Part shown: positions 24,289-36,375 of the stretch, piece by piece | Position numbering within the stretch: the first letter of the stretch is position 1 | How the letters are laid out: each line of letters starts with the position of its first letter | Origin: Rubellimicrobium arenae | GTDB lineage: Bacteria; Pseudomonadota; Alphaproteobacteria; Rhodobacterales; Rhodobacteraceae | Direction of reading: 5' to 3' | Length of the DNA: 64,000 nucleotides | Assembly (NCBI RefSeq): GCF_017916275.1 | Contig: NZ_JAFMST010000002.1 | Span: forward strand, 394,324 to 458,323 | Program-made: the position numbers and the translations under genes | Notes under the pieces: model-generated | What the model saw: the letters and a program-made list of their open reading frames with translations, nothing else | Database searches by the model: none | Told to the model about the DNA's origin: nothing

Positions 24289-25896
24289 CTACTCGGCCGC
24301 CGGGATCACGCGCTGCGGCGCCTCGTTTGCAGGCTCCCGCGCGGCTGCCGCGTCCTCCTCGCTGTCCCCGTCGAACGCGAGCGCGAGCGACTTGTTGGTC
24401 TTGGCCCCGAGCTTCTTGAGCTTTTCAACCTGTCCCACGAGGTTTCCGCTTCCCTTGGTAAGCTGGCCCAGCGCCTTTTCATGCGCCGCCGTCGCGGTGC
24501 CAAGCGCACGCCCCACCGCCGAAAAGCTTTCGATGAAACCGGCCAGCTTGTCGTACAGGAACCCGGCGCGCTCGGCGATGCTTTCGGCGTTCTTGTTCCG
24601 GTTTTCCACGTCCCAAAGGTGCTTCACCGTCCTGAGCGCCATGAGCAGCGTTGTGGGATAGGCAATGCCGATCCCCCGCTCCATGGCATAGGTCCCGATG
24701 TCGGCCTCGTGCGCCCAGGCGGCGCTGACCGCCCCCTCAATCGGCATGAAGAGAAGGACCCAGTCCACCGCTCCATCCTCGAGGTTCTGGTAGCCCTTGG
24801 ACGCCAGTTCGTCGATGCGGGCCTTCACGGCCTTGACGTGATCCCGCAGGTGGCGTCCCCGCTCCTCCTCCGTCTCGGCCCCGATGGCGGCGGCATAGCT
24901 GACCATCGACACCTTGCTGTCGATCACCAGAGCCTTGCCGCCCGGCATCCTCAGGATCACGTCCGGACGGAGCCGGTCGCCTTCGTCTCCGGTCCGGCTC
25001 GACTGGGTGACGAAATCGATGTCCTTCTGGTAGCCCATGTATTCGAGGTAACGCTCGAGCTGCGCTTCGCCCCAGGCGCCCTGGCGGTGCTTCTCCCCCT
25101 TGAGGGCGCGTGCGAGGTTCGTGGCCTCCTGGCTCACCATCTCGGTGCGCGAGGTCAGTTCGCGGATCTGCTCGGTCAGGACGGCCCGGTCGCGGCCTGC
25201 CGACTGGTGGACCTCCCGCAGTTCCAGCTCGAAGCGGCCCACCTGCTCCTTGAAGGGGCTCAGAAGGGCGTTCAGCTTTTCCTCGTGGGCCCGGGAAAAC
25301 TCCGACCCGGTCTCGCGCAGGGTCCGGCCCGCGAGATCGCGGAACTCGCGTGTCATCTCCTCGCGGATGGCTTTCAGGGACTCCACCTCGCGCGCGGCCG
25401 AGATCAGCTTGCCGTCCGTGTCGGCCCGAAGGGCCGCGTGATCGGCCTTGAGCCGCGTATGCTCGTCCTGGGTGTCCTGAAGGAGCCGTCGCACGGCAGC
25501 GACGTCCTCGCGCAGGCCGCGCTCCACCGCCTCAAGGCGCGAGACCGCCTCGTTGGCCTTGGCACAGCGCGACTCCGCATCGGCGCAGCGCGTCTCGGCG
25601 TCGCGGTGGGTCTGCCGCAGCGCCTCGACCTCGCGGGCGATGTCGCGAAGGCGGTGGTCGCGATCATCGACCAGCCGGACCTGCGCCTCGAGTTGCGCCC
25701 GCGCCACCTCGGACGAGGTGCGGGCCTGCTCCAGCTGGCGCAGCGCGGCCTCTCCTTCGGCTCGAAGCCGGCTCACCTCCGCCTTGGCGCCCCGGGCCCG
25801 AAGCATCGCAGCGCCGGCCAGCACGAACAAAGCCACGGAGACGATCAGGCTCAGGGTCTGGATGTTCAACGGCTCAACTCCGACGGTTCGCCCCAT
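24289..25896 (-). CDS. rmuC: DNA recombination protein RmuC
   Basis: RmuC limits inversions at short inverted repeats and is thought to act as a nuclease-like factor. The 535-aa protein has one N-terminal transmembrane helix (about residues 14-33) and a long coiled coil (about 40-200, heptad-rich). The conserved RmuC domain includes KGEKHRQGAWGEAQLERYLE, FVTQSSRTGDEGDRLRPDV and VIDSKVSMVSYAAA. The C-terminus is acidic and alanine-rich. The ATG at 25896 is used here. A TTG eight codons later, preceded by GGAG, is a serious alternative and would place the membrane helix closer to the start. Confidence 0.88.
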   Translation of the reverse strand: MGRTVGVEPLNIQTLSLIVSVALFVLAGAAMLRARGAKAEVSRLRAEGEAALRQLEQARTSSEVARAQLEAQVRLVDDRDHRLRDIAREVEALRQTHRDAETRCADAESRCAKANEAVSRLEAVERGLREDVAAVRRLLQDTQDEHTRLKADHAALRADTDGKLISAAREVESLKAIREEMTREFRDLAGRTLRETGSEFSRAHEEKLNALLSPFKEQVGRFELELREVHQSAGRDRAVLTEQIRELTSRTEMVSQEATNLARALKGEKHRQGAWGEAQLERYLEYMGYQKDIDFVTQSSRTGDEGDRLRPDVILRMPGGKALVIDSKVSMVSYAAAIGAETEEERGRHLRDHVKAVKARIDELASKGYQNLEDGAVDWVLLFMPIEGAVSAAWAHEADIGTYAMERGIGIAYPTTLLMALRTVKHLWDVENRNKNAESIAERAGFLYDKLAGFIESFSAVGRALGTATAAHEKALGQLTKGSGNLVGQVEKLKKLGAKTNKSLALAFDGDSEEDAAAAREPANEAPQRVIPAAE

Positions 25897-26070
25897 GATC
25901 GCAACCGGGGGGTCGGGGTCAAGCGCCGGTTGGGAAACAACCGCCCGACACGCGTCGGCGCAACGCCGCGCGTCGCGGGACCGAACCGCCGCCAGTAACC
26001 CAGGCCGGGTGGAAGCGGACCGAGCCCTTTCTAATCTATTGGCCCAAGAACAGCGCCAGGGAGGCCGACC

Positions 26071-26994
26071 ATGACACGACTGACCGCCAGCGATTTCTCG
26101 CCGCAGCTTCTCGAGCTCTACGACGGCTACGCCCACGGCCGCATCACCAAGCGCGAGTTCCTCGACCGCGCCGCGGGTTTCGCTATAGGCGGGATGACCG
26201 CGCCGGCCCTCCTTGCGGCAATGAGCCCGAACTACGCGCTCGCCCAGCAGGTCGAGTTCACCGATCCGGAGATCCTGCCCGAATACGTGACCTACGATTC
26301 GCCGGACGGCACGGGTGACGTCAGAGCCTATCTCGTTCGACCCGCCACCCCAAAGGAGGGTGCGCAGCCGGGCCCCGAGGACGCTGGCGCAGGTCCCTTT
26401 CCCGCCGTGGTCGTCGTGCACGAGAACCGCGGCCTCAACCCTTACATCGAGGACGTCGCACGCCGCCTCGGCAAGGCCGGGTTCCTTGCACTTGCGCCCG
26501 ATGGCCTGAGCTCCGTGGGCGGCTACCCGGGCAATGACGAGGAGGGGCGCGCGCTTCAGCAGCAGGTCGATCCCGAACGGCTCATGAATGATTTCCTGCG
26601 TGCCGTGGACTGGTTGCGTGGCCACGAATTGTCGACCGGGAATGTCGGGATCGTGGGGTTCTGCTACGGGGGTGGCGTCTGCAATGCCGCAGCGGTCGCG
26701 ATTCCCGAGCTCAAGGCCGCCGTGCCCTTCTATGGCCGCCAGCCCGACCCGGCGGATGTGCCGCGCATCAACGCGCCGCTCCTGATCCATTACGCCGAGC
26801 TCGACACGCGCATCAACGAAGGCTGGCCCGCCTATGAGGAGGCTCTCAAGGCCAATGGCAAGACCTACGAGGCCCACATCTATCCCGGCGTGAACCACGG
26901 CTTCCACAACGACTCGACGCCCCGCTACGACGCCGAAGCCGCCGAGCTGGCCTGGAGCCGTACGCTCGACTGGTTCCGCCGCTATCTGGCCTGA
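26071..26994 (+). CDS. Dienelactone hydrolase family protein with export signal
   Basis: An alpha/beta hydrolase of 307 aa. The catalytic triad of the family is visible: cysteine in GFCYGGG, aspartate in [10 protein letters not shown] and histidine in GVNHGFHND. The N-terminus has a hydrophilic leader ([12 protein letters not shown]) followed by a hydrophobic stretch ([16 protein letters not shown]) and a likely cleavage after ALAQ. It is probably periplasmic, perhaps by the Tat route although a true twin arginine is missing. GGGAGG precedes the ATG. The physiological substrate is unknown, and these enzymes often act on lactones or esters other than dienelactone. Confidence 0.85.
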   Translation: MTRLTASDFSPQLLELYDGYAHGRITKREFLDRAAGFAIGGMTAPALLAAMSPNYALAQQVEFTDPEILPEYVTYDSPDGTGDVRAYLVRPATPKEGAQPGPEDAGAGPFPAVVVVHENRGLNPYIEDVARRLGKAGFLALAPDGLSSVGGYPGNDEEGRALQQQVDPERLMNDFLRAVDWLRGHELSTGNVGIVGFCYGGGVCNAAAVAIPELKAAVPFYGRQPDPADVPRINAPLLIHYAELDTRINEGWPAYEEALKANGKTYEAHIYPGVNHGFHNDSTPRYDAEAAELAWSRTLDWFRRYLA

Positions 26995-26999
26995 GCCGG

Positions 27000-27263
27000 T
27001 CAGGTCCTCTCGGCCCGGGACGGACCTCGGCCACCATCGCGTCGCGTGGCGCGGGACCATCCGACGATGACGCCCGCGACCATCCCGACCGCGATGCCCA
27101 GAAGCATCGAGAGTGCCACGACATACCCGGAATATCCTTCGAACCCGGAGGTGGCCGCCCCTTCCGTATAGACCAGCCCCGCCACCAGTCCGGCGAGGCC
27201 ACCGGCCATCGCCCCGAGGAGGGCACCCAGAAAAGCGAAGCCGACCTTACGACCAAGAGCCAT
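27000..27263 (-). CDS. Small glycine-rich membrane protein of unknown function
   Basis: An 87-aa protein with two predicted transmembrane segments (about residues 8-32 and 46-68), both rich in glycine and alanine with small-residue spacing that favours helix packing. The C-terminus is basic and probably cytoplasmic. I do not recognise a family. GGAGG five bases before the ATG supports real translation. It converges with the dienelactone hydrolase gene, whose stop is five bases away. Confidence 0.65.
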   Translation of the reverse strand: MALGRKVGFAFLGALLGAMAGGLAGLVAGLVYTEGAATSGFEGYSGYVVALSMLLGIAVGMVAGVIVGWSRATRRDGGRGPSRAERT

Positions 27264-27340
27264 GCGGTCCTCCAGCGTTCTGTCCGGTACGCCAATGAAC
27301 GGCCGCCAGTCCGACCGGGCGCCATCGTTCCACCGGGTAA

Positions 27341-27365
27341 TAAAAAGGCGCCCCTTGGGGCGCCT
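27341..27365 (-). terminator. Intrinsic terminator of rpoD
   Basis: A perfect 9-bp stem AGGCGCCCC/GGGGCGCCT (27346-27365) with a two-base centre is followed, on the minus strand, by TTTTTATT. It begins eight bases after the rpoD stop codon. Confidence 0.9.
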
Positions 27366-27372
27366 CTCGGTG

Positions 27373-29358
<1,986 letters not shown>

Positions 29359-29379
29359 TGGGAGCTCCCTCGGGTCCGG

Positions 29380-29445
29380 GGTGATTCGGGTGATTCGTCG
29401 GGTCTGGCGTCTTGCGAATCAATCGAGGTCTCGGGTGATTCGCAA
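29380..29445. repeat. GGTGATTCG repeat array and 10-bp inverted repeat in the dnaG-rpoD spacer
   Basis: GGTGATTCG occurs at 29380-29388, 29389-29397 and 29434-29442. TTGCGAATCA (29412-29421) and TGATTCGCAA (29436-29445) form a perfect inverted repeat with a 14-base centre. The array sits between the dnaG stop and the rpoD start, 22-87 bp upstream of rpoD. It could be a regulator site for an internal rpoD promoter or an RNA hairpin controlling read-through; the sequence alone does not decide. Confidence 0.6.
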
Positions 29446-29500
29446 TCGCCATATAGTCAGTTTTCAAAGCCCTGCCACATGGGGCGGAACCTCTGCCACG

Positions 29501-31441
29501 TCAAGCGCGTGTGCCGCGCCCGCCCCGGCTGTAGTCGATGCCGGAAAAGGTACGGTCGGCCCGCTCCTTCTCCTCCTTGTCGAGGGCCACGCCGTTGGGC
29601 GCCAGGAACACCTCCCGGGTGTCCTCGGTCTCCTTGCGGCGGGTCACGTCCACCTCGGCGGCGGCCTGGCCCAGGCGACGGGTCAGCCATTCGTCGGCCG
29701 TTCCGTCGATGTCCTCCAGAGCTTCCTCGATGGCAGCCGCATGGCTGCGACGCGCGGCAAGCTTGGCCAGCACCTCGGCCAGATCGAGGCGCGCCGCCTC
29801 GGCCTCCCCCGGGCGGCGCACGGCGAGGATGTGGGCAGCGGCAAAGAGCCTTTCAAGACGCTCGCCCCCCAGCTCGGTCGAGAGCGCGGCCTGCAGGTCT
29901 GACGCATCGGCATGCCGCAGGATCGCGTCCCTCAGCGCCCCCTGCGAAAGGTCGGGGCAGTCCATCATCTCGATCTCGTGGGCAAAGGCCGGGATCAGGG
30001 CAGGCGTCGCGATCAGAAGAGCCAGCACCACCTCCCGAAGCTGGTCGTCGGGCGACATCGCCCCCAGCGCAAGAGCCGAGGCGCGGGCCGAGGGCGTCGG
30101 CTGGGCAGGGGCGTTCTTGCCCCGGAACTCCCGCCGCTCGAACGGCCGCGAGGATCGCGGCTTCTGGCCCCAGAGCTCATAGCGGAGCTGCTTGATCTCC
30201 TCGCCGTAATGATGGCGGATCGAGGGGTCCTTGATCCCGGCGATGGCCGCCCGCAGCGACTTGTCCAGCGCGGCCTTGCGCTCCGGGCTGTCAAAGACCT
30301 TCCCCTCGGTCTCCCGCTGCCACAAAAGGCGCACCATCGGCTGCGCGGCGTCCAGCACCGCCTGCATCGCGCCCGCGCCCTTGGCCTTGATCAGCTCGTC
30401 CGGGTCCTGCCCGCCGGGCAGCAGGGCAAAGCGCAGGCCCTTCCCGGCCTCCAGCCGCGGCAGCGCGAGGTCGATCACCCGCATCGCCGCCCGCACGCCC
30501 GCCGTGTCGCCATCCAGCGCCAGCACCGGCTCGTCCGAGATGCGCCACAGCAAGCCCAGCTGATCCTCGGTGATCGCGGTGCCCAAGGGGGCCACGGCGC
30601 CGCCGAACCCCGCCTCCGACAGCGCGATCACATCCATGTAGCCCTCGGCCACGATCAGCGTCGCGCCCTTGCCGCAGGCCTCCCGCGCGGGGCCGTGGTT
30701 GAAGAGGTTCCGCCCCTTGTCGAACAGCGGCGTCTGCGGCGAATTGAGGTACTTGGCCCGCGCGTTCGGGTCCATCGACCGGCCGCCCAGCGCGATCGCC
30801 CGCCCCCGCGCGTCGCGGATCGGAAAGATGATCCGCCCCCAGAACCGGTCGTAGGTGCCGCCCTGCCCCTCGCCGGTGAGCCCCGTCTCCAGCAGCAGGT
30901 CGTCCGTCGCGCCCTTGGCCTTGAGCGCGCGGGCCAGCCCGTGCCGGTCCTCGCCGGCCCAGCCGATCTCCCAGCGCTTCTGCGCCGCCTCGCTCAGGCC
31001 TCGCCTGGCGAGGTAGGCTCGCGCGTCCTCGGCGCCCCGCGTGCCCAGTTGCAGGCGGTAATGCTGGACCGCCATCTCCATGACCTCGGCCAGCCGGGTG
31101 TTGCGCGACACCTTCTCGGCGGCGCGGGGATCCTGCGCGGGCATCTGCAGCCCGGCCTCGCGCGCGAGGATCTCGATGGCCTCGATGAAGGGCACGTTCT
31201 CGGTCTTCTGGACGAACGAGATGGCGTCGCCCTTCTCGTGGCAGCCGAAGCAGTAATAGAATCCCTTGCGGTCATCGACGTGGAACGACGCCGACTTCTC
31301 CTGATGGAAGGGGCACGGCGCCCAGAAATCGCCCTTGGCCTGGTTCGACTTGCGCTGGTCCCACGTGACCTTCCGCCCCACCACCCGGGCCAGGGGCAGG
31401 CGATTGCGAAGCTCTTCGAGGAAACCGGGAGGCAGACTCAT
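29501..31441 (-). CDS. dnaG: DNA primase
   Basis: DnaG makes RNA primers at the replication fork together with DnaB. The 646-aa protein has an N-terminal zinc ribbon (C43, H46, C64, C67 in CPFH and CFGC). The RNA-polymerase core and Toprim motifs follow (VAEGYMDVIAL, ALDGDTAG, GGQDPDEL). The C-terminal DnaB-binding helical domain covers roughly residues 460-640. I chose the ATG at 31441, which gives the usual MSLPPGFLEEL start and has GAGGAG upstream; a GTG seven codons earlier is also possible. A basic, proline-rich linker (around PRSSRPFERREF) precedes the C-terminal domain. Confidence 0.96.
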   Translation of the reverse strand: MSLPPGFLEELRNRLPLARVVGRKVTWDQRKSNQAKGDFWAPCPFHQEKSASFHVDDRKGFYYCFGCHEKGDAISFVQKTENVPFIEAIEILAREAGLQMPAQDPRAAEKVSRNTRLAEVMEMAVQHYRLQLGTRGAEDARAYLARRGLSEAAQKRWEIGWAGEDRHGLARALKAKGATDDLLLETGLTGEGQGGTYDRFWGRIIFPIRDARGRAIALGGRSMDPNARAKYLNSPQTPLFDKGRNLFNHGPAREACGKGATLIVAEGYMDVIALSEAGFGGAVAPLGTAITEDQLGLLWRISDEPVLALDGDTAGVRAAMRVIDLALPRLEAGKGLRFALLPGGQDPDELIKAKGAGAMQAVLDAAQPMVRLLWQRETEGKVFDSPERKAALDKSLRAAIAGIKDPSIRHHYGEEIKQLRYELWGQKPRSSRPFERREFRGKNAPAQPTPSARASALALGAMSPDDQLREVVLALLIATPALIPAFAHEIEMMDCPDLSQGALRDAILRHADASDLQAALSTELGGERLERLFAAAHILAVRRPGEAEAARLDLAEVLAKLAARRSHAAAIEEALEDIDGTADEWLTRRLGQAAAEVDVTRRKETEDTREVFLAPNGVALDKEEKERADRTFSGIDYSRGGRGTRA

Positions 31442-31504
31442 GGCGGAGGACTCCTCTGCCACAAGGATTCCCGATCCGTCCAGCGCGCACCAGCCCGATG
31501 ACGA

Positions 31505-31960
31505 TCAACTTCCGCGACGCGCGGCAAAGAAATCGCGCAGCAGGGCGGCGGACTCCGCTGCGCCGATCCCTTCGTACACCTCGGGGCCATGATGCGCCTG
31601 CGGATGGGAATAGATCCGCGGGCCGTGCCGCACCCCGCCCGACTTCGGGTCCTCGGCCCCGAAATAAAGCCGCCCGATCCGCGCGAACCCGATGGCAGCC
31701 GCGCACATCGGACAGGGCTCGAGCGTGACCCAGAGGGAATGTCCCACCAGCCGTTCGCTGCCCCGTGCCGCGCAGGCCATGCGCAGCGCCAGCATCTCGG
31801 CATGGGCCGTGGGGTCGTTCAGCTCCCGCGTGCGGTTGCCGGCCAAGGCCACGACCCGACCGTCCGGCCCCACCACGACGGCCCCGACCGGAACCTCGTT
31901 CCGGAGGCCAGCGGCCCGCGCTTCGGAGAGGGCGGCCCCCATATGGCTCACGAAAGACAT
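31505..31960 (-). CDS. tadA: tRNA-specific adenosine deaminase
   Basis: TadA converts A34 to inosine in tRNA-Arg(ACG). The 151-aa protein has the cytidine/deoxycytidylate deaminase fold, with the zinc histidine and catalytic glutamate in TAHAEMLAL and the two zinc cysteines in LEPCPMCAAA. EVPVGAVVV near residue 22 is the usual substrate-side strand. Length and motifs match TadA better than guanine deaminase. It lies 63 bp upstream of dnaG on the same strand and diverges from rluB. Confidence 0.9.
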   Translation of the reverse strand: MSFVSHMGAALSEARAAGLRNEVPVGAVVVGPDGRVVALAGNRTRELNDPTAHAEMLALRMACAARGSERLVGHSLWVTLEPCPMCAAAIGFARIGRLYFGAEDPKSGGVRHGPRIYSHPQAHHGPEVYEGIGAAESAALLRDFFAARRGS

Positions 31961-32036
31961 GGCGCTTCGTCGCAGGCCCCCTACCCTCTAGCAACCCCCT
32001 CTAGCGGGAGCGGATCATTAGCGTTATGGGCGGCCG

Positions 32037-33881
32037 ATGAGCACAGATGACAAGACCCCCGAAGGCGCCCCGGGCGAAGGCGAGCGCATTGCCAAGGTCC
32101 TCTCCCGCGCGGGGGTGGCCTCCCGCCGCGATGCCGAGCGGATGATCCTCGAAGGCCGCGTGACCGTCAATGGCGCAAAGGTGACGTCGCCGGCGACCAA
32201 CGTGACCGACAAGGATCGACTCGCCGTCGATGGCCAGCCCGTGGGCGAGGCCGAGGCCACGCGCGTCTGGCTTTATCACAAGCCGGCCGGCCTTGTGACG
32301 ACCGAGCATGACGAGGAAGGCCGCCCGACGGTCTTCGACTCCCTGCCCGAGGACATGCCCCGGGTGATGTCGGTCGGCCGGCTCGACCTCACCTCGGAAG
32401 GGTTGCTGCTGCTCACCAACGACGGCGAGATCAAGCGCAAGCTGGAGCTGCCCTCGACCGGATGGTCGCGGCGGTACCGCGTCCGCATCCATGGCACCCC
32501 CACCAAGGAGCAGCTCGAGCCGCTGCGCCAGGGGATCACCGTGGATGACATGGACTACCAGCCGATGGAGGTCAGCATCGACCGCCAGCAGGGCGCCAAC
32601 GCCTGGCTGACGATCACGCTGCGCGAAGGCAAGAACCGCGAGATCCGGCGCGCCATGGAGCACCTGGGCTTCACGGTGAACCGCCTGATCCGCATCAGCT
32701 ATGGCCCCTTCCAGCTGGGCGACCTGCCCGTCGGCGACGTGGAGGAGGTCCGTCCCAAGATCGTTCGCGACCAGCTTGGCCTGTCCAAGCCCGAGGCGGT
32801 GACCCGCGCCCGCAAGCGGCCCTCGCCCGATGACATGCCCGTCTTCGACGACGAGCCCGAGGACCGGCCCGCGCGCGATCGCCTGTCCACCGCCCGCCCG
32901 GCGGGCGCGACGGTGAAGCGCGAACTGAAGGCCCGCGGTCCCAGGTCCCGCGATGCCGGGGACGACGACACCCGGTCGCGTCCCACCCGCAGTCCCCGCA
33001 AGGTGGCCGCGCCCAGCGCGTTCTCCAAGCCGCGGACCTGGATGAGGACGGACGAGGCCCGTGCGGCCCGCGAGGATGCCGGGCAGGCCGACGAACGGCC
33101 CCACCGTGGCTCCGGCGAGGGATCGCGGTCCTCCGGCTTCAAGAGCCATGGCCGTCCCCCGCGCGCCGAGGGCGGCGGGGACCGCTCCCGGTCGTCCGGG
33201 TTCCGCAGCCATGCCGCCGAAGGTGGGCGCTCCCGCTCGGACCGCGAGGAGGGCGATGGCCCCCGGAAGAGCTTCCGCGACCGCGGGCCCCGCGCCGATG
33301 GGGACCGGGGACCGCGCAAGTTTGGTGACGATGACCGCCGGCCGCCGCGCCGGTCCGACGACGAACGTCCGCCGCGCCGCTTCGAAGGGAACGACCGACC
33401 GCGTGGCCCGCGTCCGGCCCGCGATGCCGACGAGGCCCGGCCCGCGCGCGCCTACAAGCCGCGTACGCCGCGGGAGGGGACGGACGAACGGTCCCCACGC
33501 CCCTTCAAGCCGTCGCGTCCCGCCCGTGAGGGCGACGAGGGCCGCTCGGCCAAGTATGCCCGCGCGCCCCGGCCCCAGCGCGAGGGCGAGGAGCGCCGTC
33601 CGCCCCGGCGCTTTGAAGGCCAGGACGGCCGGCCCGACCGTGGGTTCAAGCCGCAACGTCAGGATCGCGGGCAGGACAGCCGCCCGCCCCGGTCCGATCG
33701 CCCCTCCCGCGAGGGAGACGAGCGCCGCCCCTTCCGGGCGGATCGAAACGATGGTCCCCGGGGGCCGCGGGAGGGCCGCAACGATGGCGAGCGCTCATTC
33801 CGCAAGGGACCTCGCGAAGGGGGTCCCAAGGGCCGTCCCTCCGGTGATCGGCCGTTCAAGCCGAAGCCCCGCAAGGACTGA
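32037..33881 (+). CDS. rluB: 23S rRNA pseudouridine synthase (RluB type) with long disordered tail
   Basis: The protein should isomerise a uridine near the peptidyl-transferase centre of 23S rRNA. Residues 15-62 form an S4 RNA-binding domain (RIAKVLSRAGVASRRDAERM). The catalytic domain follows, with the nucleophile D117 in VGRLDLTSEGLLLL and the segments LREGKNREIRR and RLIRISYGPF. The enzyme core ends near residue 250. The remaining 360 residues are low complexity, dominated by R, D, P, G, S and E with repeated RPPRR, RGPR and FKP units. Such tails occur on alphaproteobacterial RluB and RNA helicases, but this one is very long. Confidence 0.92.
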   Translation: MSTDDKTPEGAPGEGERIAKVLSRAGVASRRDAERMILEGRVTVNGAKVTSPATNVTDKDRLAVDGQPVGEAEATRVWLYHKPAGLVTTEHDEEGRPTVFDSLPEDMPRVMSVGRLDLTSEGLLLLTNDGEIKRKLELPSTGWSRRYRVRIHGTPTKEQLEPLRQGITVDDMDYQPMEVSIDRQQGANAWLTITLREGKNREIRRAMEHLGFTVNRLIRISYGPFQLGDLPVGDVEEVRPKIVRDQLGLSKPEAVTRARKRPSPDDMPVFDDEPEDRPARDRLSTARPAGATVKRELKARGPRSRDAGDDDTRSRPTRSPRKVAAPSAFSKPRTWMRTDEARAAREDAGQADERPHRGSGEGSRSSGFKSHGRPPRAEGGGDRSRSSGFRSHAAEGGRSRSDREEGDGPRKSFRDRGPRADGDRGPRKFGDDDRRPPRRSDDERPPRRFEGNDRPRGPRPARDADEARPARAYKPRTPREGTDERSPRPFKPSRPAREGDEGRSAKYARAPRPQREGEERRPPRRFEGQDGRPDRGFKPQRQDRGQDSRPPRSDRPSREGDERRPFRADRNDGPRGPREGRNDGERSFRKGPREGGPKGRPSGDRPFKPKPRKD

Positions 33882-33887
33882 GCAGGA

Positions 33888-33944
33888 GCTGGCCGGATCA
33901 TCCGGCTGGCTTGGCTTACGGCCCCGGGCAATGGATCCGGGGCC
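33888..33944 (+). terminator. Tandem hairpins after rluB
   Basis: First hairpin: GCCGGA (33892-33897), loop TCA, TCCGGC (33901-33906), extended by two G-T and two G-C pairs, then TTGGCTTA. Second hairpin: GGCCCCGG (33920-33927) with CCGGGGCC (33937-33944), with no T-tract. The first follows the rluB stop by seven bases and is the better terminator candidate. Confidence 0.55.
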
Positions 33945-34194
33945 CAAAGCGGACGCGGCCTCGAGGTCGGGTGGCAGGGACGGGCGGGATCTTACGGGGG
34001 GATGAGAGCTGCATCACCGCCGAAGGAAGCCCAGCGCCCTGTGCCGGAGTACCCGGTAGGCTTGAGCTGAACGTGATGGGGGGCGCTGGCCGTCGGCTAC
34101 GCGGCCCATACAGCCGGACGGGACGCCCCGTTCGCATCCCTCGAACTTGGCCCTGAGACCACCCTGCCCGATGCGCCCGGACATGGTCACATGG
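33945..34194. other. Remainder of rluB-marR intergenic region
   Basis: No gene recognised in this convergent 250-bp stretch. The only notable feature is a tandem ACATGGTC repeat (about 34181-34196) at the 3' end of the MarR gene. Short frames on both strands have no ribosome site or familiar translation. Confidence 0.5.
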
Positions 34195-34701
34195 TCAGTA
34201 GATGTAGCGGATCTGGTCGGTCCAATAGCGTTCCATGCGCTTCAGCGCGTGGGTGATCTCGTCCATGGAATCGGCATCGAGAATGGCCCGCGTGGTCAGG
34301 CCTTCCGCATGGGCGGCAAAAAGGCGTGCCACGATGTCGCGAAGCTTGCGGCCCTTGTCCGTCAGGCGCACACGGACCGAGCGACGGTCGATCTCGCTCC
34401 TTTGGTGGTGCATGTAGCCGAGGTCCACCAGCTTCTTGAGATTGTAGCTGACGTTCGAGCCCTGGTAATAGCCGCGGCTTTTCAGCTCGCCCGCCGTGAC
34501 CTCGTTGTCGCCGATGTTGAAGAGCAGCAGCGCCTGGACAGGGTTGACCTCGAGGATCCCCAATCTCTCGAACTCGTCCTTGATGACGTCGAGCAGCAGC
34601 CGGTGCAGCCGCTCCACCAGCGTGAGCGCGTCCAGGTAGCTGCGCATGAACGCCGCGTCGCGGGCCGGCAGGATAGGATCGACGGGGGTCCGGACATTCA
34701 T
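34195..34701 (-). CDS. MarR-family winged-helix regulator (LdtR/PetP type)
   Basis: A 168-aa transcription factor. The winged helix lies at about residues 50-120: the recognition region SRGYYQGSNVSYNLKKLVDLG is followed by the wing containing DRRSVRVRLTDKG. This pattern matches the alphaproteobacterial subgroup that includes LdtR (regulator of L,D-transpeptidase and stress genes) and PetP of Rhodobacter. I recognise the subgroup from memory. The ATG at 34701 has GGAG upstream and removes an unlikely 12-residue extension. Its targets cannot be read here. sdhE lies 113 bp upstream on the same strand. Confidence 0.85.
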   Translation of the reverse strand: MNVRTPVDPILPARDAAFMRSYLDALTLVERLHRLLLDVIKDEFERLGILEVNPVQALLLFNIGDNEVTAGELKSRGYYQGSNVSYNLKKLVDLGYMHHQRSEIDRRSVRVRLTDKGRKLRDIVARLFAAHAEGLTTRAILDADSMDEITHALKRMERYWTDQIRYIY

Positions 34702-34814
34702 GGCGGCGTCTCCGATGTGTCGTATTTGCCGCAACATAATCCCAAGATTGACAATACCGGGTTAAGCCCCCGGGGACCCCAAGCGGTTGTTCCTGAAAAC
34801 TTGAGTAAAGCTCT

Positions 34815-35087
34815 TCAGTCGGGCCGGGTAAGCCCGACGGCCCCGGCCTGGATGCGCCGGATCAGCCCGTCGTACCGCCCGGGCGTGGGCGCGGCCCCGC
34901 TGATCCACGCCAGGAGGTCGTGATCTCTTTCCCCGAGGAGATCCTCGTAGAGGTCGAGATCGGCGGGTTCGAGCGCCGCAAGCTCCCGGTTCGAGAAGTC
35001 CCGCAGGATCAGGTCCATCTCGCGGATCCCCCGCCACATGGAGCGGGTCTTCAGGCGTCCGAGGCGGGCCTCGCGCGTTTCCGTCAT
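34815..35087 (-). CDS. sdhE: Succinate dehydrogenase flavinylation factor SdhE
   Basis: SdhE promotes covalent attachment of FAD to the SdhA subunit of complex II. The 90-aa protein contains the diagnostic N-terminal segment MWRGIREMDLILRDF (the RGxxExD motif) and the acidic helical core LDLYEDLLGERDHDLLAWI. AGGGAGG precedes the ATG. It diverges from an aspartate aminotransferase gene. The sdh genes themselves are not in the window. Confidence 0.92.
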   Translation of the reverse strand: MTETREARLGRLKTRSMWRGIREMDLILRDFSNRELAALEPADLDLYEDLLGERDHDLLAWISGAAPTPGRYDGLIRRIQAGAVGLTRPD

Positions 35088-35132
35088 GGCTCGCCTCCCT
35101 TCGTGCTTGTGAGCCTCACGGGCCGGCCCTAA

Positions 35133-36371
<1,239 letters not shown>

Positions 36372-36375
36372 CGGC

